Shown: in pieces, positions 41,977 to 53,799 of the stretch | How the letters are laid out: each line of letters opens with the position of its first letter | How positions within the stretch are numbered: the first letter of the stretch is position 1 | DNA from: Achromobacter ruhlandii | GTDB taxonomy: Bacteria; Pseudomonadota; Gammaproteobacteria; Burkholderiales; Burkholderiaceae_B | Direction: 5' to 3' | Assembly: GCF_902859695.1 (NCBI RefSeq) | Contig: NZ_CADIJL010000016.1 | Coordinates: 1 to 64,000 of the forward strand | DNA length: 64,000 bases | The notes under the pieces: generated by a model | Seen by the model: only the letters and a program-made list of their open reading frames with translations | Databases searched by the model: none | Told to the model about the DNA's origin: nothing | Position numbers and translations under genes: made by a program

Positions 41977-43263
41977 CTAACCCTTGAGATTCAATACGTC
42001 GGCCAAGCCCGCCAACGGGACTTGCTGCTGCGCGGCGTCGCCTTGGGCGTCGGCGCGCAGGAATTTGATGCTGGCGGTCTGCGAAGCCACTTCATCGGCG
42101 CCAAGGATAACCGCAACCCGGGCGCCGCTGGCGTCCGCGCGCTTGAATTGGGACTTGAAGCTGGCGGCGCCGGCATGCACCACCACCGCCAGGCCGGCGT
42201 CGCGCAGGTCTTCGCCGACCCGGGCGGCCAGGCGCTGCGCCGCTTCGCCCTGGTGCACGACGTAGACCTCGCATTCGGCCGGCGCCTCGACCTGCACGCT
42301 TTGCTCCCACAGGTCCAGCAGGCGTTCCATGCCGATGGCGAAACCGACGGCCGGCGCGGGCTTGCCGCCCAGCAGTTCGATCAGGCCGTCGTAGCGGCCA
42401 CCGCCGCACACCGTGCCCTGGGAGCCGAGGCGGTCGGTCACCCATTCGAAGACGGTCAGGTTGTAGTAGTCCAGCCCGCGCACCAGGCGCGGGTTGAGGC
42501 GGTATTCGATGCCGGCGTCGGTCAGGCGCTGGCACACGCCCTCGAAGTGCGCGCGCGATTCTTCGCCCAGGAAGTCGAACAGGCGCGGGGCGCTGTCGGC
42601 CATTTCCTGCATGGCGGGGTTCTTGGTGTCCAGCACGCGCAGCGGATTGGTATACAGGCGGCGCTTGCCATCCTCGTCGAGGATGTCGACGTGCTTTTCC
42701 AGGTGCGCGATCAGGGCGGCGCGGTGCGCGGCGCGCTCGGCCGGCTGGCCCAGAGAATTCAGTTCGAGGCGCACGTCGGTCAGGCCCAGCAGCTTCCACA
42801 GGCGGGCCAGCATGACGATCAGTTCGGCGTCCACATCGGGACCGGCGAAACCCAGCGCCTCGACGTCGATCTGGTGGAACTGGCGGTAGCGGCCGCGCTG
42901 CGGGCGCTCGTGGCGGAACACCGGGCCGATCGAGTAGACGCGCTGCGGGCGGTCGTACAGCAGGTTGTGCTCGATCGAGGCGCGCACGATGCCGGCGGTC
43001 ATCTCGGGCCGCATGGTCAGCGATTCGCCGTTGAGCGCGTCGGTGAACGTGTACATCTCTTTTTCGACGATGTCGGTCACTTCGCCGATGCCGCGCGTGA
43101 ACAGGCGCGTATGCTCAAGCACGGGCGTACGCACGTTGCGATAGCCGTAGCCGCGCAGCCAGCCGCGCACGATTTCCTCGAATTGCTCCCAGCGGGCGCT
43201 GGCCCCTGGCAACAGGTCATTCATGCCGCGGATGGCGGCGACTTTCTGGAAAGCTTGAGTCAT
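41977..43263 (-). CDS. hisS: Histidyl-tRNA synthetase
   Basis: A 428-residue class II synthetase. It has [20 protein letters not shown], motif 2 ([20 protein letters not shown]), the histidine motif [16 protein letters not shown], and motif 3 ([15 protein letters not shown]), then an anticodon-binding domain. It charges tRNA-His in the cytoplasm. ATG 43263 is used; ATG 43272 (MIKMTQAFQ) is a possible start. Confidence 0.95.
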   Translation of the reverse strand: MTQAFQKVAAIRGMNDLLPGASARWEQFEEIVRGWLRGYGYRNVRTPVLEHTRLFTRGIGEVTDIVEKEMYTFTDALNGESLTMRPEMTAGIVRASIEHNLLYDRPQRVYSIGPVFRHERPQRGRYRQFHQIDVEALGFAGPDVDAELIVMLARLWKLLGLTDVRLELNSLGQPAERAAHRAALIAHLEKHVDILDEDGKRRLYTNPLRVLDTKNPAMQEMADSAPRLFDFLGEESRAHFEGVCQRLTDAGIEYRLNPRLVRGLDYYNLTVFEWVTDRLGSQGTVCGGGRYDGLIELLGGKPAPAVGFAIGMERLLDLWEQSVQVEAPAECEVYVVHQGEAAQRLAARVGEDLRDAGLAVVVHAGAASFKSQFKRADASGARVAVILGADEVASQTASIKFLRADAQGDAAQQQVPLAGLADVLNLKG

Positions 43264-43319
43264 CTTGATCATGCCGCCCCGCGCGCCGGCAAGCGCGCCT
43301 CGCGGCCACACCCTTTCTT

Positions 43320-44606
43320 TTAATGAGAGGCGAGCGCGCCGTAGCGACGCGCAACGTAGTCTTCAACGATGGCCTGGAATTCTTCGGCGATGTGGTCGCC
43401 CTTCAGGGTGACCGTGCGCTCGCCGTCGACGAACACCGGCGCGGCCGGCACCTCGCCGGTGCCCGGCAGGCTGATGCCGATGTCCGCGTGGCGGCTTTCG
43501 CCAGGCCCGTTGACCACACAGCCCATGACCGCGACGTTCATGCTTTCGACGCCGGGGTACTGGGCGCGCCACACCGGCATCTGCCGGCGCAGGTAGGACT
43601 GGATGCTATCGGCCAGTTCCTGGAAGAACGTGCTGCTGGTGCGGCCGCAACCGGGGCAGGCCACCACCATGGGCGTGAACGCGCGCAGGCCCATGGTCTG
43701 CAGGATCTCCTGCGCCACCACGGCCTCGCGACCGCGGTCGCCGCCCGGTTCCGGCGTCAGCGAGATGCGGATGGTGTCGCCAATGCCCTGCTGCAGCAGC
43801 ACGGCCAGCGCGGCGGTCGAGGCGACGATGCCCTTGCTGCCCATGCCGGCTTCGGTCAGGCCCAGGTGCAGCGGATAGTCGCAACGCGCCGACAGGTCGC
43901 GGTAGACCGCGATCAGGTCCTGCACGTGGCTGACCTTGCACGACAGGATGATGGCATCGCGGCGCAGGCCGAGTTCCTCGGCGCGCTGGGCGTTGCTGAT
44001 GGCGGACACCACCAGCGCGTCGCGCATCACCGCCTGCGCTTCCCAGGGCTGGGCGCGGCGGCTGTTTTCGTCCATCTTGCGCGCCATCAGCTCGTGATCC
44101 AGGCTGCCCCAGTTCACGCCGATGCGCACCGGCTTGTCGTAGCGGCACGCCACTTCGATCATCTGGGCGAAATTGTCGTCACGGCGCTTGCCGCCGCCCA
44201 TGTTGCCGGGATTGATGCGGTACTTGGACAGCGCCTGGGCGCAGTCCGGGAATTGCGTCAGCAGCTTGTGGCCGTTGTAGTGAAAGTCGCCCACCAGCGG
44301 CACGTCCACGCCCATGCGGTCGAGCTGCTCGCGGATCGCCATGACTTCCTTGGCGGCTTCGGGCGTGTTGACGGTGATGCGCACCATCTCGGAGCCGGCC
44401 AGCGCCAATTCCTTGACCTGGATCGCCGTGGCGATGGCATCGGCGGTGTCGGTGTTGGTCATGGACTGGACCACCACCGGCGCGTCGCCGCCGATCATGA
44501 CCGTGCGGTCGCCCCACTTCACCGCCACCGAACGCGTGGCGCGGCGGGGAGCCGCGCCCACGGCGGGCGGCGGCGCATCCTGGCAAGGCAGAGAGGAATC
44601 TTGCAT
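43320..44606 (-). CDS. ispG: HMBPP synthase, isoprenoid pathway
   Basis: A 428-residue iron-sulfur enzyme of the MEP pathway: it makes HMBPP from MEc[22 protein letters not shown] starts the barrel; [16 protein letters not shown] and [20 protein letters not shown] hold the three cluster cysteines and the glutamate. The 57-base gap to hisS and 15 bases to the RodZ-like gene suggest one operon. Confidence 0.95.
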   Translation of the reverse strand: MQDSSLPCQDAPPPAVGAAPRRATRSVAVKWGDRTVMIGGDAPVVVQSMTNTDTADAIATAIQVKELALAGSEMVRITVNTPEAAKEVMAIREQLDRMGVDVPLVGDFHYNGHKLLTQFPDCAQALSKYRINPGNMGGGKRRDDNFAQMIEVACRYDKPVRIGVNWGSLDHELMARKMDENSRRAQPWEAQAVMRDALVVSAISNAQRAEELGLRRDAIILSCKVSHVQDLIAVYRDLSARCDYPLHLGLTEAGMGSKGIVASTAALAVLLQQGIGDTIRISLTPEPGGDRGREAVVAQEILQTMGLRAFTPMVVACPGCGRTSSTFFQELADSIQSYLRRQMPVWRAQYPGVESMNVAVMGCVVNGPGESRHADIGISLPGTGEVPAAPVFVDGERTVTLKGDHIAEEFQAIVEDYVARRYGALASH

Positions 44607-44621
44607 CGGCGAAACCGGTAT

Positions 44622-45122
44622 TTACTTGGACAGCTTGGGAAGCCAGTCGAACGCCAGCCACTGCTGCGGCAGCCAGCCCTGCCAGAAGGCATAGGCGACA
44701 CCGGCGGCAAGCACCAGCACGATGGCGATCAGCCAGCCCCAGGAGGTCGAGGACGCGCGATCATCGTCGGCGCCGGACTGGGGAATGGAATGGGCCGAAT
44801 GCAGCGCTCCCGGACTCAGCTTGACCGGGCCGGTGACGCGGGCCTTGGGGTCGAGCGAATCAACGATCGCCTGCGAATCGGCGCCCAGCATGCGGGCGTA
44901 GTTGCGGATCAGGCCGCGCAGCGAGACGCCGGTGGGCAGATCGCCCCACTGTTCGTTCTCGAGGGCCTCGATCTGCTTGGCCGAAAACTTGATGCGGCTG
45001 GACACTTCGTCGAGCGACCAGCCCTTGGATTGGCGCAGCGTGCGCAACGCCGAGCCCACATTGCCCGAACCGCCCGCGCTCGCGGGCGTCTCTGAAACTG
45101 CAGAAGCGATATCCTGCGTCAT
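44622..45122 (-). CDS. RodZ-like protein without the periplasmic domain
   Basis: A 166-residue protein with a cytoplasmic helix-turn-helix (about residues 24-90, [20 protein letters not shown] then [15 protein letters not shown]), a Pro/Ser linker and one membrane helix (about 128-146, [20 protein letters not shown]). This is the cytoplasmic and anchor part of RodZ, which links MreB to the wall machinery. The usual large periplasmic beta domain is missing: about 20 residues follow the helix. The start overlaps the rlmN stop by four bases. Confidence 0.8.
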   Translation of the reverse strand: MTQDIASAVSETPASAGGSGNVGSALRTLRQSKGWSLDEVSSRIKFSAKQIEALENEQWGDLPTGVSLRGLIRNYARMLGADSQAIVDSLDPKARVTGPVKLSPGALHSAHSIPQSGADDDRASSTSWGWLIAIVLVLAAGVAYAFWQGWLPQQWLAFDWLPKLSK

Positions 45123-46273
45123 GCATGCACCTGTCTAATTGGTATGGTCTGGCGCTGCGCGGCGTTCCGTTCGGTGATCCGGGTACGGTCGCGCACTTCT
45201 CCGGCCAGTTGACCACAAGCGGCATCGATATCGTCCCCCCGGGTCTTGCGCACCGTCGTGATGATGCCGGCGTCCATCAGGCGCTGGGCGAACACCTTGA
45301 CGCGGGCCGAAGGCGAACGCTTCAGGCCGGACGCGGGGAAGGGATTGAACGGGATCAGATTGAGCTTGCAGCGGATCTGGCGTGCAATGTGTATCAATTC
45401 CTTGGCATGCTGGTCGGTATCGTTGATGCCATCCAGCATGCAGTATTCAAACGTGATGAAGTCGCGCGGCGCGAAAGCCAGGTAGCGTTCGCACGCGGCC
45501 AGCAACTCCTTCAACGGGTATTTCTTGTTCAGCGGCACCAGCTCGTCGCGCAGCGCATCGTTGGGCGCATGCAGCGACACGGCCAGCGCCACCGGACAGT
45601 CCTGAGACAGGCGGTCCATCATGGGCACCACGCCCGACGTGGACACGGTGACGCGGCGACGCGACAGGCCATAGGCGTTGTCGTCGAGCATCAGGCGCAG
45701 GGCCGGCAGCACCTGGTCGTAGTTGAGCAGGGGCTCGCCCATGCCCATCATGACCACGTTGCTGATGACGCGGGTGTCTTCGGTGGCGCGGGCGCCTTCC
45801 AGGCGCGCGGTGCCGACGTCGGCTTCCAGCACGCGCTTGGCCCACCACAGCTGGCCGATGATCTCGCTGGTCTTGAGGTTGCGGTTGAACCCCTGGTGGC
45901 CGGTCGAGCAGAAACGGCAGTTCACCACGCAGCCCGCCTGGCTGGAGATGCACAGCGTGCCGCGGTCGTCCTCGGGGATGAACACGGTTTCGATGGCGTT
46001 GCCCTGCCCCACGTCGAACAGCCACTTGCGGGTGCCATCCGACGAGCGCTGCTCGGTGTTGACCGCCAGCGCCTCGATGACGCAACGGGACGCCAGCTGG
46101 CCGCGGAAATCGCGGGCCAGGTCGGTCATGGCGTCGAACGAATCGGCGCCGCGCTGGTGCATCCAGCGCTGCAACTGGCGGGCGCGAAACGGCTTGCCGC
46201 CCCACTGCCCGACGAGTTCGGACAGGGCGGAGCCATCCAGCCCCAACAGGTTGATTCGTTCGACGGATTCCAT
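45119..46273 (-). CDS. rlmN: 23S rRNA/tRNA adenine-C2 methyltransferase RlmN
   Basis: A 384-residue radical SAM enzyme. The cluster motif [11 protein letters not shown] (Cx3CxxC) is at about residue 114; the conserved [20 protein letters not shown] and the C-terminal [19 protein letters not shown], with the methyl-carrying Cys, are present. It methylates A2503 of 23S rRNA and A37 of some tRNAs. Confidence 0.95.
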   Translation of the reverse strand: MESVERINLLGLDGSALSELVGQWGGKPFRARQLQRWMHQRGADSFDAMTDLARDFRGQLASRCVIEALAVNTEQRSSDGTRKWLFDVGQGNAIETVFIPEDDRGTLCISSQAGCVVNCRFCSTGHQGFNRNLKTSEIIGQLWWAKRVLEADVGTARLEGARATEDTRVISNVVMMGMGEPLLNYDQVLPALRLMLDDNAYGLSRRRVTVSTSGVVPMMDRLSQDCPVALAVSLHAPNDALRDELVPLNKKYPLKELLAACERYLAFAPRDFITFEYCMLDGINDTDQHAKELIHIARQIRCKLNLIPFNPFPASGLKRSPSARVKVFAQRLMDAGIITTVRKTRGDDIDAACGQLAGEVRDRTRITERNAAQRQTIPIRQVHA

Positions 46274-46314
46274 GACCAGGGTATTGCTATGACGCTAAAG
46301 GAATTTCCGGGAAA

Positions 46315-46740
46315 TCAACGGCTGTGGATGTTGATTTCGGGGAAGAAGAAAGCCACTTCGACAGCGGCCGTTTCCGGCGCGTCCGAGCCGTGCACGGCGT
46401 TGGCGTCGATGCTGTCGGCGAAGTCGGCGCGGATGGTGCCCGGGGCGGCCTTCTTGGGATCGGTGGCGCCCATCAGGTCGCGGTTCTTCTGGATGGCGTC
46501 TTCGCCTTCCAGCACTTGCACGAACACGGGGCCCGAGACCATGAAGTCAACCAGGTCCTTGAAGAAGGGGCGCTCTTTGTGGACGGCGTAGAAACGCTCG
46601 GCGTCGGCGCGCGACAGCTGGGCCAGGCGGGCGGCGATGACCTTCAGGCCGGCTTGCTCGAAGCGGGCGACGATCTGGCCGATGACGTTCTTGGCGACGG
46701 CGTCGGGCTTGATGATCGAGAGAGTGCGTTGGACGGACAT
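46315..46740 (-). CDS. ndk: Nucleoside diphosphate kinase
   Basis: A 141-residue enzyme, [20 protein letters not shown] onward. The active-site [20 protein letters not shown] includes the phosphorylated His. It balances nucleoside triphosphate pools. First gene of the long leftward ndk-rlmN-ispG-hisS-der group and divergent from valS. Confidence 0.96.
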   Translation of the reverse strand: MSVQRTLSIIKPDAVAKNVIGQIVARFEQAGLKVIAARLAQLSRADAERFYAVHKERPFFKDLVDFMVSGPVFVQVLEGEDAIQKNRDLMGATDPKKAAPGTIRADFADSIDANAVHGSDAPETAAVEVAFFFPEINIHSR

Positions 46741-47151
46741 GAGAACTCCAAAAACGGATACTGACTGGTTTCTATGATTGCCTGGCGTGGCCTGCGCTTG
46801 TTGGTGTCACCCTTCAAGCGGCAGCGCGCCATGGGCGCGCAAGCGACTCGGACCCGCTGCGTCACGACAGCGTGTTCCGGGCCGTCCCGGCCGCCTGTGC
46901 CAAGGCGGGGATTCGACACTGACAACCCTTCGGAGTGATCCCGCATTGAATGTTCGCTCGGTTCATTGTGCTGAAATCCTCAGCGTTTTTTCAATGAACT
47001 TTTGGCGAAATCCCAATGAATTCAGGGACTTCTAAAAGGTTTACAGTAACCCGGTATTCTAACACGCCGATACGACCGCATTACATCTTAAAATGAGCGG
47101 TTTGCTTGCCCGTTTCCATCGACCGGGCGCCCTGTCTGCCGGAACCCTGTA
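46741..47151. other. Divergent promoter region between ndk and valS
   Basis: No gene is supported. The half near valS (46,960-47,090) is AT-rich and should hold the valS promoter; the ndk promoter lies near 46,760-46,850. I did not find boxes good enough to name. Confidence 0.45.
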
Positions 47152-50046
47152 ATGACTCAAGCCGCTCCCCCGAACGCCGCGTCCGCCGCGACCGACTCCC
47201 CGGAACTCTCCAAGAGCTTCGAACCCGCCGAACTCGAATCCCGCTGGTACGCCGAGTGGGAAAAGCGCGGCTACTTCGCCGCGGGGTCGCACGTAAAAAC
47301 GGGGACCGAAGGCCAGCCTTACGTCATCCAGTTCCCGCCGCCCAACGTGACGGGCACGCTGCACATGGGTCATGCGTTCAACCAGACCATCATGGATGGC
47401 CTGATCCGCTACCACCGCATGCTGGGCGACGACACTGTCTTCATTCCGGGGACGGACCACGCCGGCATCGCCACGCAGATCGTGGTTGAAAGACAGCTCG
47501 ACGCGCAGAAGGTTTCGCGCCACGACCTCGGCCGCGAGAAATTCGTCGAGAAAGTGTGGGAATGGAAGGAAAAGTCGGGCAACGCCATCACCGGCCAGGT
47601 GCGCCGCCTGGGCGCCTCGGCCGACTGGCCGCGCGAATACTTCACCATGGACGACCGCATGTCGCGCGGCGTGGTGGAGACCTTCGTGCGCCTGCATAAA
47701 CAGGGCCTGATCTACCGCGGCAAGCGCCTGGTCAACTGGGATCCCAAGCTGCTGACGGCCGTGTCCGACCTGGAAGTCCAGTCGGAAGAGACCGACGGCC
47801 ACATGTGGCACATCCTCTACCCCTTCGTCGACGGTCCGCAGACCATCGTCGACAAGGACGGCCAGACGGTCACCCTGCGCGGCATGACCATCGCCACCAC
47901 CCGCCCCGAGACCATGCTGGCCGACGGCGCGCTGTGCGTGCACCCCGAAGACCCGCGCTACAAGCACCTGGTCGGCAAGGAAGTCGAACTGCCGCTGTGC
48001 GACCGCAACATCCCCATCATCGCGGATGACTTCGTCGACCCCGAATTCGGCACCGGTTGCGTCAAGATCACCGGCGCGCACGACTTCAACGACTACGCCT
48101 GCGCGATGCGTCACGACCTGCCGCTGATCGTGATCTTCACGCTCGACGCGCACATCAACGAGAACGGCCCCAAGCAGTTCCAGGGCATGGAGCGCTACGA
48201 GGCCCGCAAGGCCGTGGTGGCCCAGCTGGAAGCCGAGGGCTACCTGGTCAAGGTCGAACCGCACAAGATGATGCAGCCCAAGGGCGACCGCACCGGCGTC
48301 GTGCTCGAGCCCATGCTGACCGACCAGTGGTTCGTCGCCATGAGCAAGCCGGCCCCCGAGGGCACGCTCAACCCGGGCAAGAGCATCACCGAAGTGGCGC
48401 TGGAGGTCGTCGCCGACGGCCGCATCCAGTTCTACCCGGACAACTGGACCACCATCTACAACCAGTGGCTCAACAACATCCAGGACTGGTGCATTTCGCG
48501 CCAGCTGTGGTGGGGCCACCAGATTCCCGCCTGGTACTCGGATGACGGTCAGGTGTTCGTCGCCCACGATGAGGCCGAAGCCATCCAGCAGGCCCGCGCC
48601 GCCGGCGTCACCGGCGAACTCAAGCGCGATCCGGACGTGCTCGACACGTGGTTCTCGTCGGGCCTGGTGCCCTTCACCACGCTCGGCTGGCCCGACAAGA
48701 CGGCCGACCTGGAACGCTACCTGCCGTCCAGCGTGCTGGTCACCGGTTTCGACATCATCTTCTTCTGGGTCGCGCGCATGGTCATGCTGACCACGCACCT
48801 GACCGGCCAGATCCCGTTCAAGCACGTCTACGTGCACGGCCTGATCCGCGACGCCGACGGCCAGAAGATGAGCAAGTCCAAGGGCAACACGCTGGATCCG
48901 GTCGACCTGATCGACGGCATCGACCTGGACGGCCTGGTGGCCAAGCGCACCTACGGCCTGATGAACCCCAAGCAGGCCGGCGCCATCGAGAAGGCCACGC
49001 GCCGCCAGTACCCGGATGGCATCCCCGCCTTCGGCACCGACGCGCTGCGCTTCACCATGGCCGCCTACGCGACCCTGGGCCGCAACATCAACTTCGACCT
49101 GAAGCGCTGCGAGGGCTATCGCAACTTCTGCAACAAGCTCTGGAACGCCACCCGTTTCGTGCTGATGAACACCGAAGGCCACGACCTGACCGGTCCGGAC
49201 GCGGGCGAAACCTCGTTCGTCGACCGCTGGATCGTCAGCCAGCTGCAGGCGCTGGAAGCCGACGTGGCGCGCGGCTTTGCCGACTACCGCTTCGACAACA
49301 TCGCCAATGCGCTGTACCGCTACGTCTGGGACGAATACTGCGACTGGTACCTGGAACTGGCCAAGGTGCAGATCCAGACCGGCACGCCGGCCCAGCAGCT
49401 GGGCACGCGCCGCACGCTGATCCGCGTGCTCGAAGGCGTGCTGCGCCTGGCCCACCCGATCATTCCGTTCATCACGGAAGAACTGTGGCAGAAGGTCTCG
49501 GTGGTGGCCGGCAAGCGCCAGCAAGGCGTGGCCGACAGCGTCAGCGTGCAGCCCTACCCGCAGGCCAACCCGGCCGCCGTGGACGCCGCCGCCGAAGCCG
49601 ACGTGGCCGAACTGAAGGCCCAGGTCGAGGCCGTGCGCGCCCTGCGCGGCGAGATGAATCTGTCGCCGGCGCAGAAAGTGCCGCTGTGCGCCCAGGGCGA
49701 CGCGCCCACGCTGACGCGCAACGCGCCCTACCTGGCCGCGCTGGCCAAGCTCAGCCAGGTCGACGTGCTGGACGCCCTGCCCGACGCTGGCGCGCCGGTG
49801 CAGGTGGTGGGCACCAGCCGGCTGATGCTGCGCGTCGAGATCGACGTGGCTGCCGAGCGCGTGCGCCTGGACAAGGAAATCGCCCGCCTGGAAGGCGAGA
49901 TCGCCAAGGCCAACGGCAAGCTGTCCAACGCCAGTTTCGTCGAACGCGCTCCGGCCGCCGTGGTCGAGCAGGAAAAGGCCCGCGTGGCGCAATTCGGCGA
50001 GACGCTGCGGACGGTGCGCGAACAGCGCGGCAAGCTGGGCAACTGA
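47152..50046 (+). CDS. valS: Valyl-tRNA synthetase
   Basis: A 964-residue class I synthetase. The HIGH-type motif is [15 protein letters not shown] (about residue 63-77), the editing domain has [20 protein letters not shown], the KMSKS motif is [12 protein letters not shown], and the C-terminal coiled coil ([20 protein letters not shown]) is typical of ValRS. It charges tRNA-Val. The only long plus-strand gene in this part of the chromosome, followed by a strong terminator. Confidence 0.97.
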   Translation: MTQAAPPNAASAATDSPELSKSFEPAELESRWYAEWEKRGYFAAGSHVKTGTEGQPYVIQFPPPNVTGTLHMGHAFNQTIMDGLIRYHRMLGDDTVFIPGTDHAGIATQIVVERQLDAQKVSRHDLGREKFVEKVWEWKEKSGNAITGQVRRLGASADWPREYFTMDDRMSRGVVETFVRLHKQGLIYRGKRLVNWDPKLLTAVSDLEVQSEETDGHMWHILYPFVDGPQTIVDKDGQTVTLRGMTIATTRPETMLADGALCVHPEDPRYKHLVGKEVELPLCDRNIPIIADDFVDPEFGTGCVKITGAHDFNDYACAMRHDLPLIVIFTLDAHINENGPKQFQGMERYEARKAVVAQLEAEGYLVKVEPHKMMQPKGDRTGVVLEPMLTDQWFVAMSKPAPEGTLNPGKSITEVALEVVADGRIQFYPDNWTTIYNQWLNNIQDWCISRQLWWGHQIPAWYSDDGQVFVAHDEAEAIQQARAAGVTGELKRDPDVLDTWFSSGLVPFTTLGWPDKTADLERYLPSSVLVTGFDIIFFWVARMVMLTTHLTGQIPFKHVYVHGLIRDADGQKMSKSKGNTLDPVDLIDGIDLDGLVAKRTYGLMNPKQAGAIEKATRRQYPDGIPAFGTDALRFTMAAYATLGRNINFDLKRCEGYRNFCNKLWNATRFVLMNTEGHDLTGPDAGETSFVDRWIVSQLQALEADVARGFADYRFDNIANALYRYVWDEYCDWYLELAKVQIQTGTPAQQLGTRRTLIRVLEGVLRLAHPIIPFITEELWQKVSVVAGKRQQGVADSVSVQPYPQANPAAVDAAAEADVAELKAQVEAVRALRGEMNLSPAQKVPLCAQGDAPTLTRNAPYLAALAKLSQVDVLDALPDAGAPVQVVGTSRLMLRVEIDVAAERVRLDKEIARLEGEIAKANGKLSNASFVERAPAAVVEQEKARVAQFGETLRTVREQRGKLGN

Positions 50047-50068
50047 TCGCCTGACCCGCCGCGCGCAA

Positions 50069-50096
50069 AGCCCCGGACCCGTCCGGGGCTTTTTTT
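50069..50096 (+). terminator. Terminator after valS
   Basis: AGCCCCGGAC pairs with GTCCGGGGCT around a two-base loop, followed by a run of seven T (50090-50096). It lies 22 bases after the valS stop. Confidence 0.85.
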
Positions 50097-50144
50097 CGCG
50101 GGTATCTTGCCGATGCCTGCCGCGTCCGCGGATGGGGCGCCGGC

Positions 50145-51434
50145 CTACACGCCGCCGTCCGTCATGCGGTACCACGTGACCACCGCATTGACGTACAGGC
50201 GCCGCAGCCCATAAAGCGGGAACGACTTCACCGGCGACAGCGGCACCGGCAGCGCCTGTGCGTCGCCGCTGACGAGGTACTGCGCCATGGCGCGACCCAT
50301 GCTGGTCTGCAGGCCCACGCCGCGCCCCTGGCAGCCGATATCCACCAGCAGGCCGGGCTGCGGCTCGTGCAGGTGCGGCAGATAGTCGCGGGTGATGGCC
50401 ACGCGGCCGCACCAGCGGTACTCGAACGGCGTGCCGGTCACCTGCGGGAACATCTTCACCATCACCCGTTCCAGGTGGGCCCAGTCCTGCGGCCCCTTGG
50501 GCTCTCGGAACGGCCCGCGCCCGCCCATCAGCAGGCGGCCCTGGTGGTCCAGCCGGAAATAGAGCAGCAAATTGCGGGTATCGGAGGTGACCTGCCCTTC
50601 CGGAAAGATGCCTGCGCGCAGGCGCTCCGGCAGCGGCGCGGTGGCGACCTGGAAGGTATTGGCGTCGATGATCGAGGTCTTCAGGCCCGGCAGCAGATCG
50701 GCGCCGTAGGCGTTGGTGCACATCACCACGCGGTCGGCAGTCACGCTGGCGCCGCCGGCGGTCGTGGCGGTCCACTTGCCGCCGTCGCGCTTGAGCCCGG
50801 TGACGGGCGTGTCGGTATGGATCACCGCCCCCGCATTCAGGGCGGCCCGCGCCAGGCCGCGCGCATAGCTCAGCGGCTGCACCGCGCCCGCGCGCCGGTC
50901 GATCCAGCCGCCCAGATAACGATCGGTGCCGATCAGGCGCGCCACCTGCGCCTTGTCCAGCGGCTGTGCGTCGGCGCCGTGGCGCGCCCATTGCGCGGCG
51001 CGGGCGTGCGCCAGTTCCAGCGCCGCGGGGGTGTGGGCGCCCTGGATCCAGCCGCTGCGCACGTGCGGCACGTCCATCGCGTGCCGCTCGATCAGGTTGA
51101 ACACCGAATCGGCGGTGGCGCCGGCGAAGCGCACCAGGCGTTCACCGCGCTCGCCGCCGAACATCGAGACCAGCGCATCGGGATCGTACTTGAGGCCCGG
51201 AATGACCTGCCCCCCGTTGCGCCCTGAACCGCCGAAACCGATCTCGCGCGCCTCCAGCACCACCACCCGCACGCCCTGCTCGGCCAGGTGCAGCGCGGTG
51301 CTCAGGCCGGCATAGCCGCCGCCCACTACCAGCACGTCGGCCTGCGCGGACTGCGTCAGCGGCTGCGTGTCCGGCGGCGGCGCCGCGGTGGCGGCCCAGA
51401 GCGACGGGGAAAGTGGAAACGGCGTCTGCGACAT
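50145..51434 (-). CDS. FAD-dependent amine/amino-acid oxidase (DAO family)
   Basis: A 429-residue oxidase. The dinucleotide motif VLVVGGGYAGLSTALHLAEQ is followed by VVVLEAREIGFGGSGRNGGQ, the DAO family signature, and near the end LLVDIGCQGRGVGLQTSMGR completes FAD binding. The best relatives by pattern are PuuB-like gamma-glutamylputrescine oxidases. It is the last gene of a transporter operon, nine bases behind the ATPase gene, so it probably oxidises what the transporter brings in, with release of ammonia and peroxide. The substrate is not defined. Confidence 0.8.
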   Translation of the reverse strand: MSQTPFPLSPSLWAATAAPPPDTQPLTQSAQADVLVVGGGYAGLSTALHLAEQGVRVVVLEAREIGFGGSGRNGGQVIPGLKYDPDALVSMFGGERGERLVRFAGATADSVFNLIERHAMDVPHVRSGWIQGAHTPAALELAHARAAQWARHGADAQPLDKAQVARLIGTDRYLGGWIDRRAGAVQPLSYARGLARAALNAGAVIHTDTPVTGLKRDGGKWTATTAGGASVTADRVVMCTNAYGADLLPGLKTSIIDANTFQVATAPLPERLRAGIFPEGQVTSDTRNLLLYFRLDHQGRLLMGGRGPFREPKGPQDWAHLERVMVKMFPQVTGTPFEYRWCGRVAITRDYLPHLHEPQPGLLVDIGCQGRGVGLQTSMGRAMAQYLVSGDAQALPVPLSPVKSFPLYGLRRLYVNAVVTWYRMTDGGV

Positions 51435-51443
51435 GATGGTTCC

Positions 51444-52175
51444 TCACATGGGATGCAGCACGCGGCGCAGGAAATCCTGCGTGCGCGGGTGCCGCGGGTG
51501 ATTCAGCACTTCACGGGCGGCGCCCTGCTCCACCATCACGCCGCCGTCAAAGAACATGACGCGGTCGGCAACCTCGCGCGCGAAGCTCATCTCGTGCGTC
51601 ACGACGACCATGGTCATGCCGGCCTCGGCCAGCTTGCGCATCACGCCCAGCACGTCGCCCACCAGTTCGGGGTCGAGCGCCGAGGTCGGTTCGTCGAACA
51701 GGATCGCCTTGGGCTGCATGGCCAGGGCCCGCGCGATCGCCACGCGCTGCTGCTGGCCGCCGGACAGCTGTGGTGGATGGGCGTCGGCCTTGTCGGCCAG
51801 GCCGACGCTGGCGAGCAGTTCGCGGCCGCGCTCCAGCGCCTGCGCGCGCGGCTCGCCCTTCACGTAGATCGGCCCTTCCACCACGTTCTCCAGCGCGGTG
51901 CGATGGGGAAACAGGTTGAAGCGCTGGAACACCATCGCCACCTGTGTGCGGATGGAAACAATGGACGCCGCATCGCAGTCCACCAGCTCGCCATCCACGG
52001 TGATGCGGCCGGCGTTGTAGCGCTCCAGCCCGTTGATGCAGCGCAGGATGGTGGACTTGCCCGAGCCGGACGGCCCGATCACGCACACGACTTCCCCCTT
52101 GCTGACCTCGGCATCGATGCCCTTGAGCACTTCCAGCGACCCAAAGCTCTTGCGCACGCCCTTGAGTTCGATCAT
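51444..52175 (-). CDS. Polar amino acid ABC transporter ATPase
   Basis: A 243-residue ATPase with Walker A ([20 protein letters not shown]), Q-loop ([20 protein letters not shown]), signature ([20 protein letters not shown]), Walker B ([20 protein letters not shown]) and switch His (VVVTHEM). It matches the GlnQ/ArtP group. The Q-loop has QRF where QQF is usual. ATG 52175 is chosen for its overlap with the permease stop (AAATGA). Confidence 0.9.
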   Translation of the reverse strand: MIELKGVRKSFGSLEVLKGIDAEVSKGEVVCVIGPSGSGKSTILRCINGLERYNAGRITVDGELVDCDAASIVSIRTQVAMVFQRFNLFPHRTALENVVEGPIYVKGEPRAQALERGRELLASVGLADKADAHPPQLSGGQQQRVAIARALAMQPKAILFDEPTSALDPELVGDVLGVMRKLAEAGMTMVVVTHEMSFAREVADRVMFFDGGVMVEQGAAREVLNHPRHPRTQDFLRRVLHPM

Positions 52176-52825
52176 TTGGCGGCACTCCTCTTTTCCAGAT
52201 GCCGCACCAGCAGGATCAGCGGCACGCACATCACCAGGTACATCAGCGCCACCAGCGAGAACACGGTGGCGTTCTTGAACGTCGACACGGCGATCAGCTT
52301 GCCCTGCAGGGCGAGCTCGGCCACCGTGATGGTGGACGCCTGCGACGAGTCCTTGAGCATCATGATCATGATGTTGCCGTAGGGCGGCAGCACGATCTTG
52401 ACGGCCTGCGGCAGCACCACGCGGCGCATGGTCATGCTCCAGCTCATGCCCATCGCCATGGCCGCTTCGATCTGGCCGCGGTCGATGGCTTCAATCCCCG
52501 CGCGGAAGTTCTCGGCCTGGTAGGCCGAGTAGGCAATGCCCAGCCCGATGATGGCCGCCTGCACCGCCGTCAGCGCGATGCCCATGTCCGGCATCACGAA
52601 GTAGATGTAGAACAGCAGCACGATGATCGGGATGCCGCGCAGCAGGTTGATCACACCCGCGCTGAACTTGGACAGGTACTTGTTGCCGGAGACCCGCATC
52701 AGCGCCCACACCAGTCCCAGCAGCGTGGACAGGACCAGCGACCCAAGCGTCACCAGGATGGTGAGCTTGGCGCCCTGCAACAGGATCGGCAGATATTCCG
52801 CCGCGTCTTTGAAGAATTCCGTCAT
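52172..52825 (-). CDS. Polar amino acid ABC transporter permease
   Basis: A 217-residue inner-membrane permease of the HisMQ type. It starts [20 protein letters not shown]; a GTG 12 bases upstream is an alternative. The helices include [20 protein letters not shown], and the EAA loop is [20 protein letters not shown] followed by [13 protein letters not shown] single permease gene suggests a homodimer. It sits between the binding protein and the ATPase gene. Confidence 0.9.
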   Translation of the reverse strand: MTEFFKDAAEYLPILLQGAKLTILVTLGSLVLSTLLGLVWALMRVSGNKYLSKFSAGVINLLRGIPIIVLLFYIYFVMPDMGIALTAVQAAIIGLGIAYSAYQAENFRAGIEAIDRGQIEAAMAMGMSWSMTMRRVVLPQAVKIVLPPYGNIMIMMLKDSSQASTITVAELALQGKLIAVSTFKNATVFSLVALMYLVMCVPLILLVRHLEKRSAAK

Positions 52826-52944
52826 GACTCGATTCACCCCAACTGGGCCGCATCCGGGAAGCCCGGTCGCGGCCGGTCCGCGCGCCAGGGCGCGCAGTCC
52901 GGGCGGACACCTGCCGTGGCGCCGCGCCCGCCATCAAACGGGCG

Positions 52945-53697
52945 TCAGCCGCCCAGCCCCCACTTCTTCAGGATCTGGTCGATGGCGCCATCGGCCTTGA
53001 GCTTGGCCAGCGCCTTGTTGATGCGTTCGAGCAAGGCGGTGTCGTCCTTGCGCGTGGCCAGGCCCAGGCTGCCCATGACGGTGGGCTGGTAGGACTGCGC
53101 CATCTTCAAGTTGGGATAGTTGCCCTGGGTCAGGATGTAGGCGGCGATGGGATAGTCCATGAACCCGCCCTGGATGCGGCCGGCGTTGGCGTCGCGCATC
53201 ATGTCCGGCGGATTGTCGTAGAGCTTCACCTCCTTGAACACGCCGCTCTTCTGGATCGGCTCGACGAAGGCGGTGCCGACCTGCACCCCCACCGTCATGC
53301 CCTTCATGTCGGCGAATGACTTGTATTCCTTGTTGTCGCTCTTGAGCACCATCAGGCCTTCGCCATAGCGATAGACCGGCTCCGAGAAACTCACCACCTG
53401 CTGGCGCTGCGGCGTGATGAACATGGCCGCCGAGACGATGTCGATGCGCTTGGAAGTCAGCGAACCGATCAGCGCCGAAAACGCCATGGGCTCGATCTGC
53501 ACCTCGAAGCCAGCCTCCTTGCCGACCGCTTTCACAATATCGACCATCACCCCCTCGATGGAGTTGGTCTTGGTGTCAAGAAAAGTGAACGGACTGCCGG
53601 TGGGCGTGGACCCCACCTTCAACACCGTCTGGGCCTGCGCGGCCGTGGCCGTGGACAATGCTGCGAATACAGAGACAACCAGAGTCTTGAATTTCAT
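52945..53697 (-). CDS. Periplasmic amino acid-binding protein
   Basis: A 250-residue family 3 solute-binding protein. A signal peptide (MKFKTLVVSVFAALSTATAA, cut near AQAQ) is followed by LKVGSTPTGSPFTFLDTKTN and VMVDIVKAVGKEAGFEVQIE. Cluster residues in LTSKRIDIVSAAMFITPQRQ match polar amino acid or opine binders. It delivers substrate to the permease. The exact ligand is unknown. Confidence 0.9.
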   Translation of the reverse strand: MKFKTLVVSVFAALSTATAAQAQTVLKVGSTPTGSPFTFLDTKTNSIEGVMVDIVKAVGKEAGFEVQIEPMAFSALIGSLTSKRIDIVSAAMFITPQRQQVVSFSEPVYRYGEGLMVLKSDNKEYKSFADMKGMTVGVQVGTAFVEPIQKSGVFKEVKLYDNPPDMMRDANAGRIQGGFMDYPIAAYILTQGNYPNLKMAQSYQPTVMGSLGLATRKDDTALLERINKALAKLKADGAIDQILKKWGLGG

Positions 53698-53799
53698 GAC
53701 ATTTCCTCATCTAGGCAAAGCGTTCCGGAGCGTGCCCGGACGGCGGATGATCCCCAGTGTCATCGCGCCGATTCACTGCCCGCGCGCTCAAGGCGGCGG

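Noticed and set aside
47059-50991. 1310-codon minus-strand frame
   Set aside because: Antisense of valS, running on into the oxidase region; a known effect of GC-rich codon use.
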